In this document: piece by piece, positions 1 to 9,808 of the stretch
How the letters are laid out: every line of letters begins with the position of its first letter
How positions within the stretch are numbered: the first letter of the stretch is position 1
Program-made: the position numbers and the translations under genes
Notes under the pieces: model-generated
What the model saw: only the letters and a program-made list of their open reading frames with translations
Databases searched by the model: none
Told to the model about the DNA's origin: nothing
Origin: Planctomycetaceae bacterium
GTDB taxonomy: Bacteria; Planctomycetota; Planctomycetia; Planctomycetales; Planctomycetaceae
Assembly: GCA_947476295.1 (NCBI GenBank)
Contig: CANJQC010000011.1
Location: forward strand, 1-64,000
Length of the DNA stretch: 64,000 bases
Direction of reading: 5' to 3'

Positions 1-1
1 C

Positions 2-517
2 GAATATCAGCCAAGAGCCTGCGGCAAGATGTATCGCATGGTTGTGATTCGCAAGAACTTGTCCGTCGAGCAAGGCGACAGAGTGCTGTACCCCGACATT
101 CGCTACTTCTTCTATATCACGAACGATCGTACGCTTTCTGCGGAGGACGGGGTGTTCTCCTGCAACGATCGCTGCGACCAAGAGAATTTGATTGAACAAC
201 TGCCGAATGGTCCTCGCGTGTTTCAGGCTCCTGTCGATAATCTAATGAGCAACTGGGGTTACATGCAGATGGGCTCCCTGGCATGGACATTGAAAGCATG
301 GCTGGCGCTGTGGCTTCCGGAGTCCGGCCGCTGGATGGATCGTCGTCAGTCAGAAAAATCTCGCCTGCTGAAAATGGAATTCCGCACGTTCGCGAACACG
401 ATGATGCGTGTCCCGTGCCAGATCGTGCGGACCGGTCGCCGTATTCACTGTCGCGTGCTGAGCTGGATCGATTCTCAGCCAACGTTCTGGCGTCTCGTCG
501 AAGCGCTGCGGTGTTAG
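2..517 (+). CDS. IS1380-family transposase, C-terminal part (enters from left edge)
   Basis: The reading frame is open from base 2 (before the ATG at 29 used in the ORF track) to a TAG at 515-517, so about 171 residues of a longer protein are visible. The sequence matches the C-terminal part of IS1380-group DDE transposases as I know them: RMVVIRKNLSVEQGD, then DIRYFFYITND, the CDQENLIEQL block that carries the final catalytic glutamate region, a W-Y-rich stretch (SNWGYMQMGSLAWTLKAW) and the basic ending MEFRTFANTMMRVPCQIVRTGRR. No frameshift or stop is seen in the visible part. I could not identify the right terminal inverted repeat after the stop. It marks the left border of a decayed accessory patch. 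Whether the element is intact depends on the sequence to the left. Confidence 0.85.
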   Translation, partial: EYQPRACGKMYRMVVIRKNLSVEQGDRVLYPDIRYFFYITNDRTLSAEDGVFSCNDRCDQENLIEQLPNGPRVFQAPVDNLMSNWGYMQMGSLAWTLKAWLALWLPESGRWMDRRQSEKSRLLKMEFRTFANTMMRVPCQIVRTGRRIHCRVLSWIDSQPTFWRLVEALRC

Positions 518-757
518 CGAGTGTCCCGATCATTCGCGTACGGCCGCCGAATGATGGGAATGTTATGACGCTCGGTGCGTCGTCTGCCTTATGTTTTCGC
601 CGTCACAATTCACCGCTGCTGTGCTGCTAAGAATCGTCCTCACCTATGCCGCTCCTAACTCAAAGTCATCCCGACGACCCGCTCGCTTCCGTTCGCCGCT
701 GAGTATTTTGGCCATCCACCATTTGACGGCTGACAGAACGCTAGCAGCGTGTCCCGC

Positions 758-1300
758 TTACAGCCGTTCAAACAAGGTTTGAATTCTTAGCACGGCTCCA
801 TCGTCGGGGAATGTGTGGAAGGCGTGGACGACAAGGCCTCCGGGCAGCAGGTCGCATTTGAGCAGACTTAGACAGTCTGGACTGCTGGTGCTGGAACCTG
901 GCAGGGCAACGGCGAGTGTGGATGTGCGGGCGTCAGTTTCCAGTTCACGATGCAATGTCAGGTAGATGTCTGCAGGCGCAGATTCCAGTTGATAACTGCA
1001 GTGATACCGCACGCCCAAGCCTTCGACCGTATGCGTGCGATAGCCAATCAGACGGCGATCGATCACGCACGACTTCGAAGGCAGCGGGGCGAATCTGGAC
1101 GTCGCGATTTCGGTGAGCGTGCTGTGCGTTGTGCGATACTCCAGCAAATGCCCGTGCCGTCCAAGTCGCAGCGTTGCCACATCACCGCCGATTTTTACTT
1201 GGGTTTCACTGACGGTGGCAAAAAGTTCCGGATGCACAGAGCGTTCAAAGACGCGAAGAACCATATCGGCGACATTCGGACGAGCGTATCCAACGGTCAT
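758..1300 (-). CDS. DUF2617 family protein, function unknown
   Basis: The protein is about 180 residues if it starts at the ATG at 1300 (MTVGYARPNVADMV). The ORF track begins 29 residues earlier at 1387, but the family as I remember it starts with a V-G-Y-x-R-P-x-V-A-D motif, so the internal start is preferred. Other conserved stretches visible are RSVHPELF, a central GVRYHCSYQLE and the ending LVVHAFHTFPDDGAVLRIQTLFE, all typical of planctomycete DUF2617 members. There is no signal peptide or membrane segment. The gene is intact and lies between an IS1380 transposase end and a DUF1549 pseudogene, both reading the other way, so it stands alone. The function is unknown and nothing in the context suggests one. 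Confidence 0.75.
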   Translation of the reverse strand: MTVGYARPNVADMVLRVFERSVHPELFATVSETQVKIGGDVATLRLGRHGHLLEYRTTHSTLTEIATSRFAPLPSKSCVIDRRLIGYRTHTVEGLGVRYHCSYQLESAPADIYLTLHRELETDARTSTLAVALPGSSTSSPDCLSLLKCDLLPGGLVVHAFHTFPDDGAVLRIQTLFERL

Positions 1301-1511
1301 GACAATTGACTCAGCCAGTTTGTGCGGTCCACAATTCCGTTCCATACCTGTCGCCATACGTCGCATGGCTTTCAACAGGATCTCCATACTTTCGACGTCG
1401 AGATTGTAGGCGCACGAGACGATCGGAGGGAACAGTGGAAGTCAACCATTACGTCGCAAACAAAAAACCTTTGGCACGTCGCAGAATCCCTGCTTTAACG
1501 GTTGACTTTAA

Positions 1512-3496
1512 TGCAACGATTCAAAACACCCGATCACTGTCGTTGTGATCAAGGCAACGCATGTGAACTGGACACAGAATCCGATCGATAACTTCGTGTT
1601 GCAGAAACTGGTCGAAAACGGTCTGACACCGGCTGTCGAAGCGGATCGCCGTACGCTCGCGCGGCGAGTGAGTCTGGACATCACGGGACTGCCGCCGACG
1701 CCGGAAGTCGTCGATATCTTCGTCAATGACGATTCGCCAAATGCTTACGAGAAGCTGGTAGATTCGCTGCTGGCCAGTTCTCAGTGGGGCGAGCATCGGG
1801 GCCGATACTGGCTTGACTATGCTCGATACGCTGACTCTCACGGAATTCACTTCGACAACTTCCGTGAAATGTGGGCTTACCGCGACTGGGTGATTAAGGC
1901 ATTCAATCAGAACATGCCATTTGATGAGTTCACGATTGAAAATCTTGCCGGCGACCTGCTGCCAAACGCAACGCTCGAACAGCAGGTGGCGTCCGGTTTT
2001 AACCGCTGCAACATGACGACAAACGAAGGCGGGATCATCGACGAAGAATACGCCGTGCTCTACACCCGTGACCGAACGGAAACTGTATCGGCCGTCTGGA
2101 TGGGACTCACCGCTGGCTGTGCCACATGCCACAGTCACAAGTTTGATCAGCTCAGCCAGAACGAGTTTTATCAGATGGCAGCGTTCTTCAATAACACGAC
2201 GCAGGCCGTCCGCGACGGAAACATCAAAGATACGCCGCCGGTAATTGCTGTACCGATGGAAGCCGATCGAAACCGGTTTGAAGCTCTGCCGCCGCTGATT
2301 GCGGCGGCTCGAGCGGCTGCTGAGAAACGGGGAACGGCGGCGCGAGTGGAATTCGACACATGGGCGACCAGCGCTACGCCGGAGACTTTGGGCGAGCCGG
2401 TGTCTGCGAAAGGGTTGCATCTGCTGGCAGAAATGAACGAGGGCGACGGCAAGACGCTGGGATTAACCCTTGATGACAGTCCCGTCGAAGTGACGCTGAA
2501 TGATTCTGCCACCTAGATTGACGGCCTGAACGGCAAGGCGCTCAAAGTTCAGGGGGCTGCTTGTGAACTGGCCGACGCCGGCGATTTCGAAGGCGATGAA
2601 CCATTTTCGTGTGCGGCATGGATTCATGTCCCGGCGAATGACGGCAATGGTGCGATCTGCGCGCGGATGGATGCAGGCCCCAGGTATCGTGGCTGGGATT
2701 TCTGGATGCAGCAGCGCCGCATCGGAATGCATATCATTAGTGCATGGCCAGAACAGGGCATGAAGGCTGTGAGCAAGGCTCAGGTGCCAACGAACGAATG
2801 GGTGCATGTCACCGTGACGTATGACGGTTCGCGTAAAGCGTCCGGAATTCAGATTTTCATCAATGGAGCCGTTCAGGAAAAGAACGTTGAGAACGATAAG
2901 TTCGACGGTTCCACAATTCGCACGGAAGTGCCGTGGAAGATTGGGTCGCGTTCTGTGAGTGAGCCGTTTACCGGATCGATTCAGAATCTGCGAATTCAGC
3001 GGCGTGTGCTGTCTGCCGCGGAAGTTGATTCACTGGCAAAGCTTAGCCAGTTTCAGGTGACACTGGCAAAAGCCGTTGATCAACGAACGGCGGACGAATC
3101 GAACGAGCTTTACAACTTTTGGCTGAAGAAATTCGATACCGCATTTACGGAACTAACGGCCAGCCTCGCGGCGTTCGAAAAAGAAGAAGCCGACATACGC
3201 GCCCGCGGCACGATCGCGCATGTGATGCACGAAAAGAATGATCCAGCAACGGCATTTGTCCTGTTCCGAGGTGAGTATGATCAGCGTCGCGATCAGGTGA
3301 CTCCTGAGACTCCCAGTGCGTTTCCCCAGTTTCCAAAGGACGCACCTCGAAATCGGCTGGGGTTCGCAGAATGGCTCCTCGGGGCTGAGCATCCGCTGAC
3401 GGCCCGTGTCACGGTTAATCGCCTCTGGCAGGAAATTTTTGGCACGGGCCTCGTCCGTACGACGGGCGACCTTGGCGTATCCGGAGAAATCCCCAT
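1512..3496 (+). pseudogene. DUF1549-LamG-DUF1553 protein, truncated and interrupted by an in-frame stop
   Basis: Two ORFs of the track (1545-2516 and 2667-4241) lie in the same frame and are separated only by the TAG at 2514-2516; translation across it reads on without loss of homology (IDGLNGKALKVQG). The part before the stop is a DUF1549 domain: NPIDNFVLQKL, SLDITGLPPTPE, RYWLDYARYADSHG and a CATCHSHKFDQL haem-like motif. The part after it is a LamG/concanavalin-like domain (WVHVTVTYDGS, FINGAVQ) followed by the start of DUF1553 (HPLTARVTVNRLWQEIFG). The N-terminal signal peptide and PSCyt1 cytochrome domain expected upstream are absent: the frame opens only at 1512. At about 3496 the DUF1553 domain stops abruptly and DUF1501 sequence follows in frame. 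I infer a dead gene. The stop would need resequencing to exclude an assembly error. Confidence 0.8.
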
Positions 3497-4241
3497 CAAT
3501 CAGGTCACTGGGGGACCATGTCTTGGGAGTTGGACGTCGTACGGCCTAGGATCGCTCAACGAAAACCTGCCGTCGTTTGTCGTGATGGTGGCGCGGCCGA
3601 CCAATCAGGAACAGGTTCAGGCAATCTCAGCGCGACTGTGGTCTTCCGGATATCTGCCGGGCGAATATGCAGCGACCTCGTTCCGATCGTCCGGTGATCC
3701 GATTCTGTTTATCAACAATCCAGGCGGAGTGCCGAGCAACGTGCGGCGTACAACGCTTGACGGATTGAATCGGCTCAACCAACTCAACTTTGACCAGGTT
3801 GGTGATCCGGAAATCCAGACTCGCATCGCTCAGTATGAACTGGCGTATCGCATGCAGTCCAGCGTACCGGAACTCACGGATCTGGCGTCTGAGCCTGCTT
3901 CAACATATGAACTTTACGGTGATGAAGCGAAGAAACCCGGAACACTCGCTAACACAATCCTGCTGGCTCGCCGCATGGTGGAACGCGGCGTTCGCTTTGT
4001 GCAGATTTACCACAACAACTGGGATTCCCACGCCAACGTCGCCGGTCGTCTCCCGGATCAGTGCCGCGACCTAGATCAGGCAACATACGGTTTGATCACC
4101 GACTTGAAACAACGCGGGATGCTGGATGAAACGTTGATCATCTGGGGCGGTGAATTCGGCCGCACGATTTATTCACAGGGCGGACTGTCGAAGGAAAACT
4201 ACGGACGCGACCATCATCCACGCTGCTTCACGATGCAATGA
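3497..4241 (+). pseudogene. DUF1501 protein remnant, fused in frame to the upstream DUF1553 remnant and cut at its 3' end
   Basis: From about GGPCLGSWTSYGLGS (3514 onward) the frame encodes the middle and C-terminal part of a DUF1501 protein: NENLPSFVVM, SSGYLPGEYAATSF, LARRMVERGVRFVQIYHNNWDSH, LIIWGGEFGRT and YGRDHHPRCFTM. The Tat-type leader and first ~130 residues that such proteins carry are missing, as is the ~230-residue rest of the preceding DUF1553 domain, so one deletion removed the gene junction and joined the two halves in frame. After CFTM the frame ends at once (Q, stop) and the usual WMAGGGIRGG ending is gone. A scrap of a Y1 transposase begins within 50 bp, suggesting that insertion cut the gene. 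Function is presumably lost. Confidence 0.8.
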
Positions 4242-4281
4242 ACTGATTACGTAGTCGGTATGATGTCGCAGCGACGTGGTC

Positions 4282-4395
4282 GGAGCTATTCTGGCCTGTC
4301 CGCAGTATGTTGATCTGAATCCAGTGCGAGCGAAAATCGCGGCGACTCCAGAGTCCAGTGAATTCACGAGTGCTCAGGATCGCATTTGGACTTGA
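4282..4395 (+). pseudogene. Remnant of a REP-associated tyrosine (IS200/Y1-like) transposase
   Basis: One frame reads [19 protein letters not shown] and continues [17 protein letters not shown] before a TGA at 4393-4395. The block Y-V-D-L-N-P-V-R-A followed by T-P-E-x-S-x-F-T-S-A-x-D-R-I is, from memory, characteristic of the C-terminal half of REP-associated tyrosine transposases that are abundant in planctomycetes. The catalytic HUH and Tyr parts are absent and no start codon precedes it, so this is a fragment only. It abuts the cut end of the DUF1501 pseudogene. The fragment is too short for the ORF track. Confidence 0.7.
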
Positions 4396-4844
4396 AGGCA
4401 GCAGTGGAAGTATTGACGCTGGAGGAGGACCCCTCAGCCGGCCTGTCGGCCGGTGTCGGCAACTCAACATGCCGACGCTGCGAAAAAGGCTCCCTCGATG
4501 CTAGCAGGCTGTCGTTTTCAACGAAAACTGTCCTACGTATTACTTCTCACACTGGGAGTAGTCTGCGATACTCCCGCAAATCGGCCCCCCTGAAGCGCAC
4601 GGAATGCACGGACGAAGGCAAATGTCGCAAAAATCGGTCAATGGAAGCTACTGGCAAACGCCGCCACGCGGGAGAAATCAGATACTTCTGATACCAATCA
4701 GCCTCGAAGAAAAGATTCCGATGAAAGAATCCGGTTAAGGTCTGTCATCCATCTGTCACAGGCGATGTCATCGTATTGTTGTCTGGCACAGGCGGGGTGG
4801 ACGATACTTGCCGAAGTTGGAGTACACAAAGTCAAAGGAACACC
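4396..4844. other. Non-coding stretch between the decayed patch and the oxidoreductase gene
   Basis: No credible gene is seen; ORF 4386-4691 has no recognisable motif. A perfect small palindrome, CCGGCCTGTCGGCCGG, lies at about 4439-4454 and may be part of a palindromic repeat connected with the adjacent Y1 transposase remnant. An AAAGGAAC Shine-Dalgarno-like sequence at about 4834 serves the next gene. Confidence 0.4.
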
Positions 4845-6443
4845 ATGACGCTTTCGCGAATTAAGACTCGTTACGACGCTGTGATTGTGGGGAGTGGACA
4901 TAACGGGCTGGTTGCTGCGGCGTATCTGGCGAAGGCAGGGTTGTCGGTGTTGGTTCTGGAACGCAACGACTGCCTCGGCGGAGCGACGGTTTCACAGCAA
5001 TTGTTTCCGGATTATGACGCCTCGTTGTCCCGCTATGCGTATCTCGTATCGCTGCTGCCGCCGTCGATTGTCGATGAACTGGGACTCAAATTTGAAACGC
5101 GGCAACGCCGTACCGCATCATTCACGCCGTACATAGATGGCTGCGGAACAAATCGCGGCCTTGTAATTTCCAATGTCGATGAGAATCGATCTCGTGAATC
5201 GATGCGGGAGATGACCGGGAGCGACACCGCCTGGAACCGATACAAACGACTGCTCGCACTGGAATCCGCAATTGCTCGCGTGGCTTGGCCATCGCTGCTG
5301 CAGCCGTTGCAAAGTCGTGAGTCCTTTCGATCCAGGTTGAAAACTGCCGACGAACGCGCGGCATGGCATGCCTTTGTCGAACGCCCAATTGGCGAAGTGA
5401 TCGAACAACTTGCCGAGCATGATGTACTTCGGGGTTTGCTCCTGACCGATGCAAAGATCGGCGTATTTACTCAGCCTCACGATGCATCGTTGCTGCAGAA
5501 TCGTTGCTTCCTGTATCACGTTATTGGTAACGAAACCGGTGAATGGCGTGTTCCGGTGGGTGGCATGAAATCTCTGGTGGATGCACTGACAAATCGTGGC
5601 CTTGAACTAGGTGTGACTTTCCTTACAAGCACACCGGCGACGCATGTGGAATGCGGCCCTGTCCACCATACAGTCTCGTATACGGTCGAAGGCGTCCAGC
5701 ACACCGTAGACGCAGTTCGAGTCCTCGTGAATGCAGGGCCAAGAACTTTTGCCCGTCTGCTTGGTGAATCATGGAACCCGATTCCGACGGACGAAGGTTC
5801 CGTTGTCAAAATGAACATGCTGCTTCACCGATTGCCGCAGGTAAAAGCGTTCGGAGTGACCCCGGAAGAAGCATTCTCAGGTTCCTTTCACATTGATGAA
5901 AGCTACCAACAGTTGCAAACGTCATGGCAACAGGCATCGCGATCTGAGTTGCCTGATCCCGCTCCAGCGGAGATGTACTGTCACACGTTAACCGACAATT
6001 CGATCCTGTCTCCCGAGCTGCGTTTGAAGGGCTATCATACGCTGACCCTCTTCGGCCTTGATATGCCATACCGCTTATTTAAAGACGACAACGATGCGCG
6101 TCGCACGGAAGTCAAACAGCGATACCTCGCAGGACTCGAACGGATCTGTGCCGAATCCTTTGCGGATTGCCTCGCTCGCGACCGCAGCGGTAAGCCCTGT
6201 ATCGAAGTGAAGACACCGGTCGATCTAGAACGCGAAGTCGATCTGGATCAGGGCAATATCTTTCACAACACGCTGTCGTGGTTCTTTACTGACAACCCTG
6301 AAGTAATCGGCCAATGGGGCGTCGAGACCCATCATCCGCGCATTTACCGTGCCGGCTCATCCGCCCTGCGAGGCGGCGCCGTCAGCGGAATCCCAGGCCG
6401 AAACGCCGCAATGTGCGTGCTGGCTAAGAAGGATCGCGGCTAG
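4845..6443 (+). CDS. FAD-dependent oxidoreductase, phytoene desaturase/PYROXD2-like
   Basis: The protein has 532 residues from the ATG at 4845, chosen because AAAGGAAC lies just upstream and the dinucleotide-binding fold starts soon after; the track start at 4776 adds 23 unlikely residues. The N-terminus carries the Rossmann motif DAVIVGSGHNGLVAAAYLAKAG and then LVLERNDCLGGATVS, which binds FAD. The C-terminal FAD-binding block is seen as YRAGSSALRGGAVSGIPGRNAA. This arrangement belongs to the NAD(P)/FAD-dependent oxidoreductases related to carotenoid desaturases (CrtI) and PYROXD2. There is no signal peptide. The substrate cannot be told: no carotenoid genes are nearby and the gene stands alone between a decayed region and a palindromic repeat. 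Confidence 0.85.
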   Translation: MTLSRIKTRYDAVIVGSGHNGLVAAAYLAKAGLSVLVLERNDCLGGATVSQQLFPDYDASLSRYAYLVSLLPPSIVDELGLKFETRQRRTASFTPYIDGCGTNRGLVISNVDENRSRESMREMTGSDTAWNRYKRLLALESAIARVAWPSLLQPLQSRESFRSRLKTADERAAWHAFVERPIGEVIEQLAEHDVLRGLLLTDAKIGVFTQPHDASLLQNRCFLYHVIGNETGEWRVPVGGMKSLVDALTNRGLELGVTFLTSTPATHVECGPVHHTVSYTVEGVQHTVDAVRVLVNAGPRTFARLLGESWNPIPTDEGSVVKMNMLLHRLPQVKAFGVTPEEAFSGSFHIDESYQQLQTSWQQASRSELPDPAPAEMYCHTLTDNSILSPELRLKGYHTLTLFGLDMPYRLFKDDNDARRTEVKQRYLAGLERICAESFADCLARDRSGKPCIEVKTPVDLEREVDLDQGNIFHNTLSWFFTDNPEVIGQWGVETHHPRIYRAGSSALRGGAVSGIPGRNAAMCVLAKKDRG

Positions 6444-6510
6444 CCAGACTTTCCCGAGACGATCAAAACAATGTCCCGCTTAATCATTGGGAATGGAGGC
6501 GGTTTTTTGT

Positions 6511-6808
6511 TTTAACCCGATGCCGAAGGTTTTGAAGTTGCGCATTTCATTAGGGCTGGAAGCCCGGCATATCGTCTGCCGGTGGCGTGAGCCACCGGAA
6601 TACGGAAAATACCGTAATGCAGGCCTGAAGGGCCGACACAATCGGCAGTGTGCCGGCCCTTCAGGCCTCAGATTCTTGATTCTCGATTACCGGTGGCTCA
6701 CGCCACCGGCATTGGATGTGTCGGCCCTCCGGGCCTGAAATGCGCAACTTCAAAAGCCGTAGGCGAGGAGTCCATTGAAAGTGGTCTCGCCTGAGGCATC
6801 GGGTTAAA
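6511..6808. repeat. ~300-bp imperfect palindrome, REP/REPIN- or MITE-like
   Basis: The ends are exact inverted copies: TTTAACCCGATGCC at 6511-6524 and GGCATCGGGTTAAA at 6795-6808. A second perfect pair lies inside: TTTTGAAGTTGCGCATTTCA at 6530-6549 and its complement at 6736-6755. Further in are paired blocks such as CCGGTGGCGTGAGCCACCGG near 6581-6600, GGCCTGAAGGGCCG near 6626, and CCGGTGGCTCACGCCACCGG near 6691-6710. The whole could fold into one long branched hairpin. It fills the space between the stop codons of two convergent genes and encodes nothing recognisable. I infer a non-autonomous palindromic element of the kind mobilised by REP-associated tyrosine transposases, a remnant of which lies 2 kb away. 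Confidence 0.75.
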
Positions 6809-6849
6809 CGAGTTTTCGACTGGCCGCGTGAAGCCTATAGATTCCGCTT

Positions 6850-9645
6850 CTACGGTTGCGCGGTGAAAGTGACGATCTCAACAGCGTCGGCTGCGTTCCA
6901 GACGCGCACTGTACCGTCTTCGCCACCAGAAACGACAAGCGTACCATCCGGTGTAGTCGTGGCGCGGTAGACATAATCAGTGCTGCCTTTGAATTCCCTC
7001 GCTGGCTGGCCGTTGCTGGCAGTGTGGAAGAAGACGCGCTTGTCGCCGCTGCTGCTGACGAACAGGTCCTGCAGGCCGACAAACTGCAACGAGGTCACCT
7101 GCCGGGTGTGAGTCGCAATCGTCCGAGACTGCTCACCCGTTTCCGCGTTCCACACTTTGATCGAATTGTCTGCACCAGCGCTGGCCAGGGCCGTGCCGTC
7201 ACCTTTCCAGGACACGTCCATCACATGATGTGTATGACCTTCAAATGCGCGGACGAAATCACCAGTGGCGACATTAAATATTTTCACAAATTTATCGGCG
7301 GCAGCGGACGCAAGAAACTTGCCGTCGGGGGAAAAGTCCACCCCGTACACCGTGTCGCTGTGAGCGTCCGGAAACTGCCGCACTAACGTAGCGTCGGCGA
7401 CGTTCCAGAGGGTAAGCTGACCGGAACGAGACGCTTCACCGCCGCCTGCCGCAAGCAAGCTGCCGTCCGGTGAAAACGCCAATGAGAGAACTCGATCGAC
7501 GAAGACGGATTCGCCACCATCTTCAGAACCGCCGAGGGACGCCGTGATTTGCCAATCGGGGAACGCAGATCGCGCAATAATTCTGTTGTCAGCGGTAGCG
7601 ATCAGTGCAGTCGTGGCTGCAGTCTTCATGCTGGTGGCGGCTGAACCAATTTGAGTACCGGGAAGAACGTCGATCGCCGCGCCATCGACGGCGTTCCAGA
7701 TTCGGAGTGTGCCGGAAGCATCGGTAGTGACGACATAACGTCCGTCACCAATCAGTCCGGCGTATGCCGACACAACCGCCACTGCGGCCGGGGCTTTACG
7801 TTCTTCGACAATTGCATTCGCCGCAGTCGCTTCTGCTGTTGCGGCTTCGTGCTGTTGCTTTCGTTCAGCGCCACGCTGCTCCGCTCTTACGATCGCCTGG
7901 GTGGCAAAATCCACCGACTTCACGGCGATTTTGAGATCCGAATCTGCCTTGGTAAGGGCGTCTTTTGCCGCAGCTTCGCCTTTTTCGGCCTCTGTAACGG
8001 CTGTTTTCAGCGCTTCATCATCCGTCTTGGCCGCCAGTGCCGTTTTTGCAGCGGCGGTTGCGGCAACTGCAGCATCGTATTTTGTTTTAGCCTCCGCTTG
8101 TGGCGGAGTAAGCTTTTCGACTTCTGCTTTCGCTTTGGTTTCCGCTTCTTTCTGAGCGACTACCTCCTTGTCGTTTTCATCGATCTGTCCCTTGAGCACA
8201 GTGACTCGAGCATCCAGAATCGCTTTCCTCTCTTCGGCCTGCTTGAGATGCCGCTGGGCGCTCAGGTCCGTTGTTAAGGCGGCAATCTGCTTCGCCTCCT
8301 TGGGTGACCACAGTAAAGCGGTATTGTCGATCAGTACAAAGATGGCTCGATCTGTCGCTGAATTTACTTCCAATGCCGTAATGTCTGCGGGCAAATCAAA
8401 GCGGTTCACCTGAGTCGCATCGTCCACCTTCCAGTTCTGCACAGTACGCGCTCCGGCGACGGTGAGGAGCACAGAACCGTGTCCGCCGATTTTCTGAATC
8501 GGGCCAGCGTCTGATCTTATCTCGGCAGCGACGGCGACAACTCCTGTGTCAGCAGCAATCGTGAGCAATCGGACGCTGCCGTCAGCCAGCAGTGCGGCAA
8601 TTTTTCCACCGGAAAGTTCACCGCTGAGTGCCGTGACGGCGGCCGGAAATGGTTCGGATCTATGGGCAACCTGCAAGTCTGCATTTCGAACGACAACAAT
8701 CCTTGCATCCGCCGTGGCGGCGACAATCCATTTGGGTTCCGCCTGGAAGACGCTCAGCGCTGGTACTGCCTGTCCATCAAGCGGCACTGTGCCGCGTTCA
8801 GCTCCTGTGAATGCGTTCGCCACGACAATGCCTTTGGATGCCACAGCCAAGCAGACTTCTGAGCCATCTGCTGAGGCCGTCCAGGTCTGCACGTCGGCGG
8901 GGATCGACCATGATCCTGCAATGCTGTCCACATTCCGTCGCCACAGTTTGACGTTGCGATAGCCGGACGTCGCGATCATCGGCTCCGTTGGATGAAACGC
9001 GATCGCGTGGACATAGTCCCGATGAGCCATTCCGGCAGGGCCAGCACTGCCTGACGAAACAATCGCTGGATCGATCAGGGAACCGATCGCATCGCGGTGT
9101 GCCATATCGTAGATGCTCACATGATTACCGCGTCCGGCAGCAATGAAACGTCCAGCGTTGTCAATATCCAGTGAATAAACTCCCTGCAGCCGCGGGTTGA
9201 TGGGTTGCCAATTCATGACTTTGGCTGAGGTCGCAGCGCCGGCTTTAGCGCCTTCGATAATCCATTGGCGGAGGATTCCCAGTTGATTTGGGTTGAGTTC
9301 CTTAGCCTGTCGATCGTTGGGCATCGGCGGCATGACGGGTTCTACACCACGGCTGGCGAGATTAAGGAGGAGGCTTTCCTCAGGCTTTTCCGGTACGACT
9401 GCCGGACCAGTGCCGCCGCCTTTCAGAATCGCGTCGATGCTTTCAAGGATTAGGCCGCCTTCGGACACGGTGACGTTATGACACGCGATGCAATTTGCTT
9501 CCAAAATTGGATAGACGTCTCGCTCAAATTCCACCGGGCGTCCCAGCGCAATTTCCTCGACGGCAATTGGCTTAAGTTCGTCGGCAAGGGCTGTGGAAAA
9601 ACAGACAAGAGCGGCAAAGCCTGCAATCATTCCTGAATGGATCAT
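6850..9645 (-). CDS. Exported cytochrome-WD40 protein with an internal Ala-rich coiled coil
   Basis: The protein has 931 residues. A signal peptide (about residues 1-21, ending ALA) is followed by a PSCyt1-type domain with the haem motif CIACH at residues 52-56 and the usual MPPMPND and LRQWIIEGAK blocks. WD40 repeats fill about residues 140-450. A long Ala/Glu/Lys coiled coil (about 455-620, for example EAEKGEAAAKDALTKADSD) interrupts the propeller, and WD40 repeats resume to the C-terminus (VYGVDFSPDGKFLASAAADK, GEDGTVRVWNAAD). This domain set is common in planctomycetes, whose role remains unproved; scaffold or redox functions in the periplasm are guesses. It is the last gene of a minus-strand block, 163 bp after the PPC protein. 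A TAG at 6850-6852 ends it. Confidence 0.85.
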   Translation of the reverse strand: MIHSGMIAGFAALVCFSTALADELKPIAVEEIALGRPVEFERDVYPILEANCIACHNVTVSEGGLILESIDAILKGGGTGPAVVPEKPEESLLLNLASRGVEPVMPPMPNDRQAKELNPNQLGILRQWIIEGAKAGAATSAKVMNWQPINPRLQGVYSLDIDNAGRFIAAGRGNHVSIYDMAHRDAIGSLIDPAIVSSGSAGPAGMAHRDYVHAIAFHPTEPMIATSGYRNVKLWRRNVDSIAGSWSIPADVQTWTASADGSEVCLAVASKGIVVANAFTGAERGTVPLDGQAVPALSVFQAEPKWIVAATADARIVVVRNADLQVAHRSEPFPAAVTALSGELSGGKIAALLADGSVRLLTIAADTGVVAVAAEIRSDAGPIQKIGGHGSVLLTVAGARTVQNWKVDDATQVNRFDLPADITALEVNSATDRAIFVLIDNTALLWSPKEAKQIAALTTDLSAQRHLKQAEERKAILDARVTVLKGQIDENDKEVVAQKEAETKAKAEVEKLTPPQAEAKTKYDAAVAATAAAKTALAAKTDDEALKTAVTEAEKGEAAAKDALTKADSDLKIAVKSVDFATQAIVRAEQRGAERKQQHEAATAEATAANAIVEERKAPAAVAVVSAYAGLIGDGRYVVTTDASGTLRIWNAVDGAAIDVLPGTQIGSAATSMKTAATTALIATADNRIIARSAFPDWQITASLGGSEDGGESVFVDRVLSLAFSPDGSLLAAGGGEASRSGQLTLWNVADATLVRQFPDAHSDTVYGVDFSPDGKFLASAAADKFVKIFNVATGDFVRAFEGHTHHVMDVSWKGDGTALASAGADNSIKVWNAETGEQSRTIATHTRQVTSLQFVGLQDLFVSSSGDKRVFFHTASNGQPAREFKGSTDYVYRATTTPDGTLVVSGGEDGTVRVWNAADAVEIVTFTAQP

Positions 9646-9808
9646 GGTATTCTCTTAAATCGCCGTGATGTACACGACCGGGATTTATTCACTATGGGTC
9701 CCATACGTCATACAGGTCGCATGACGACGATTGGGGTTCCCAGGCTGGAGATCATGGGCGAAGTGACTTGGTCATTCGTGGGACTTGAATGTCCAACATA
9801 CATAGTAA

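Noticed and set aside
1521-2420. Minus-strand ORF of 299 aa
   Set aside because: It lies opposite the DUF1549 remnant, is Arg/Ser/His-rich and has no domain.
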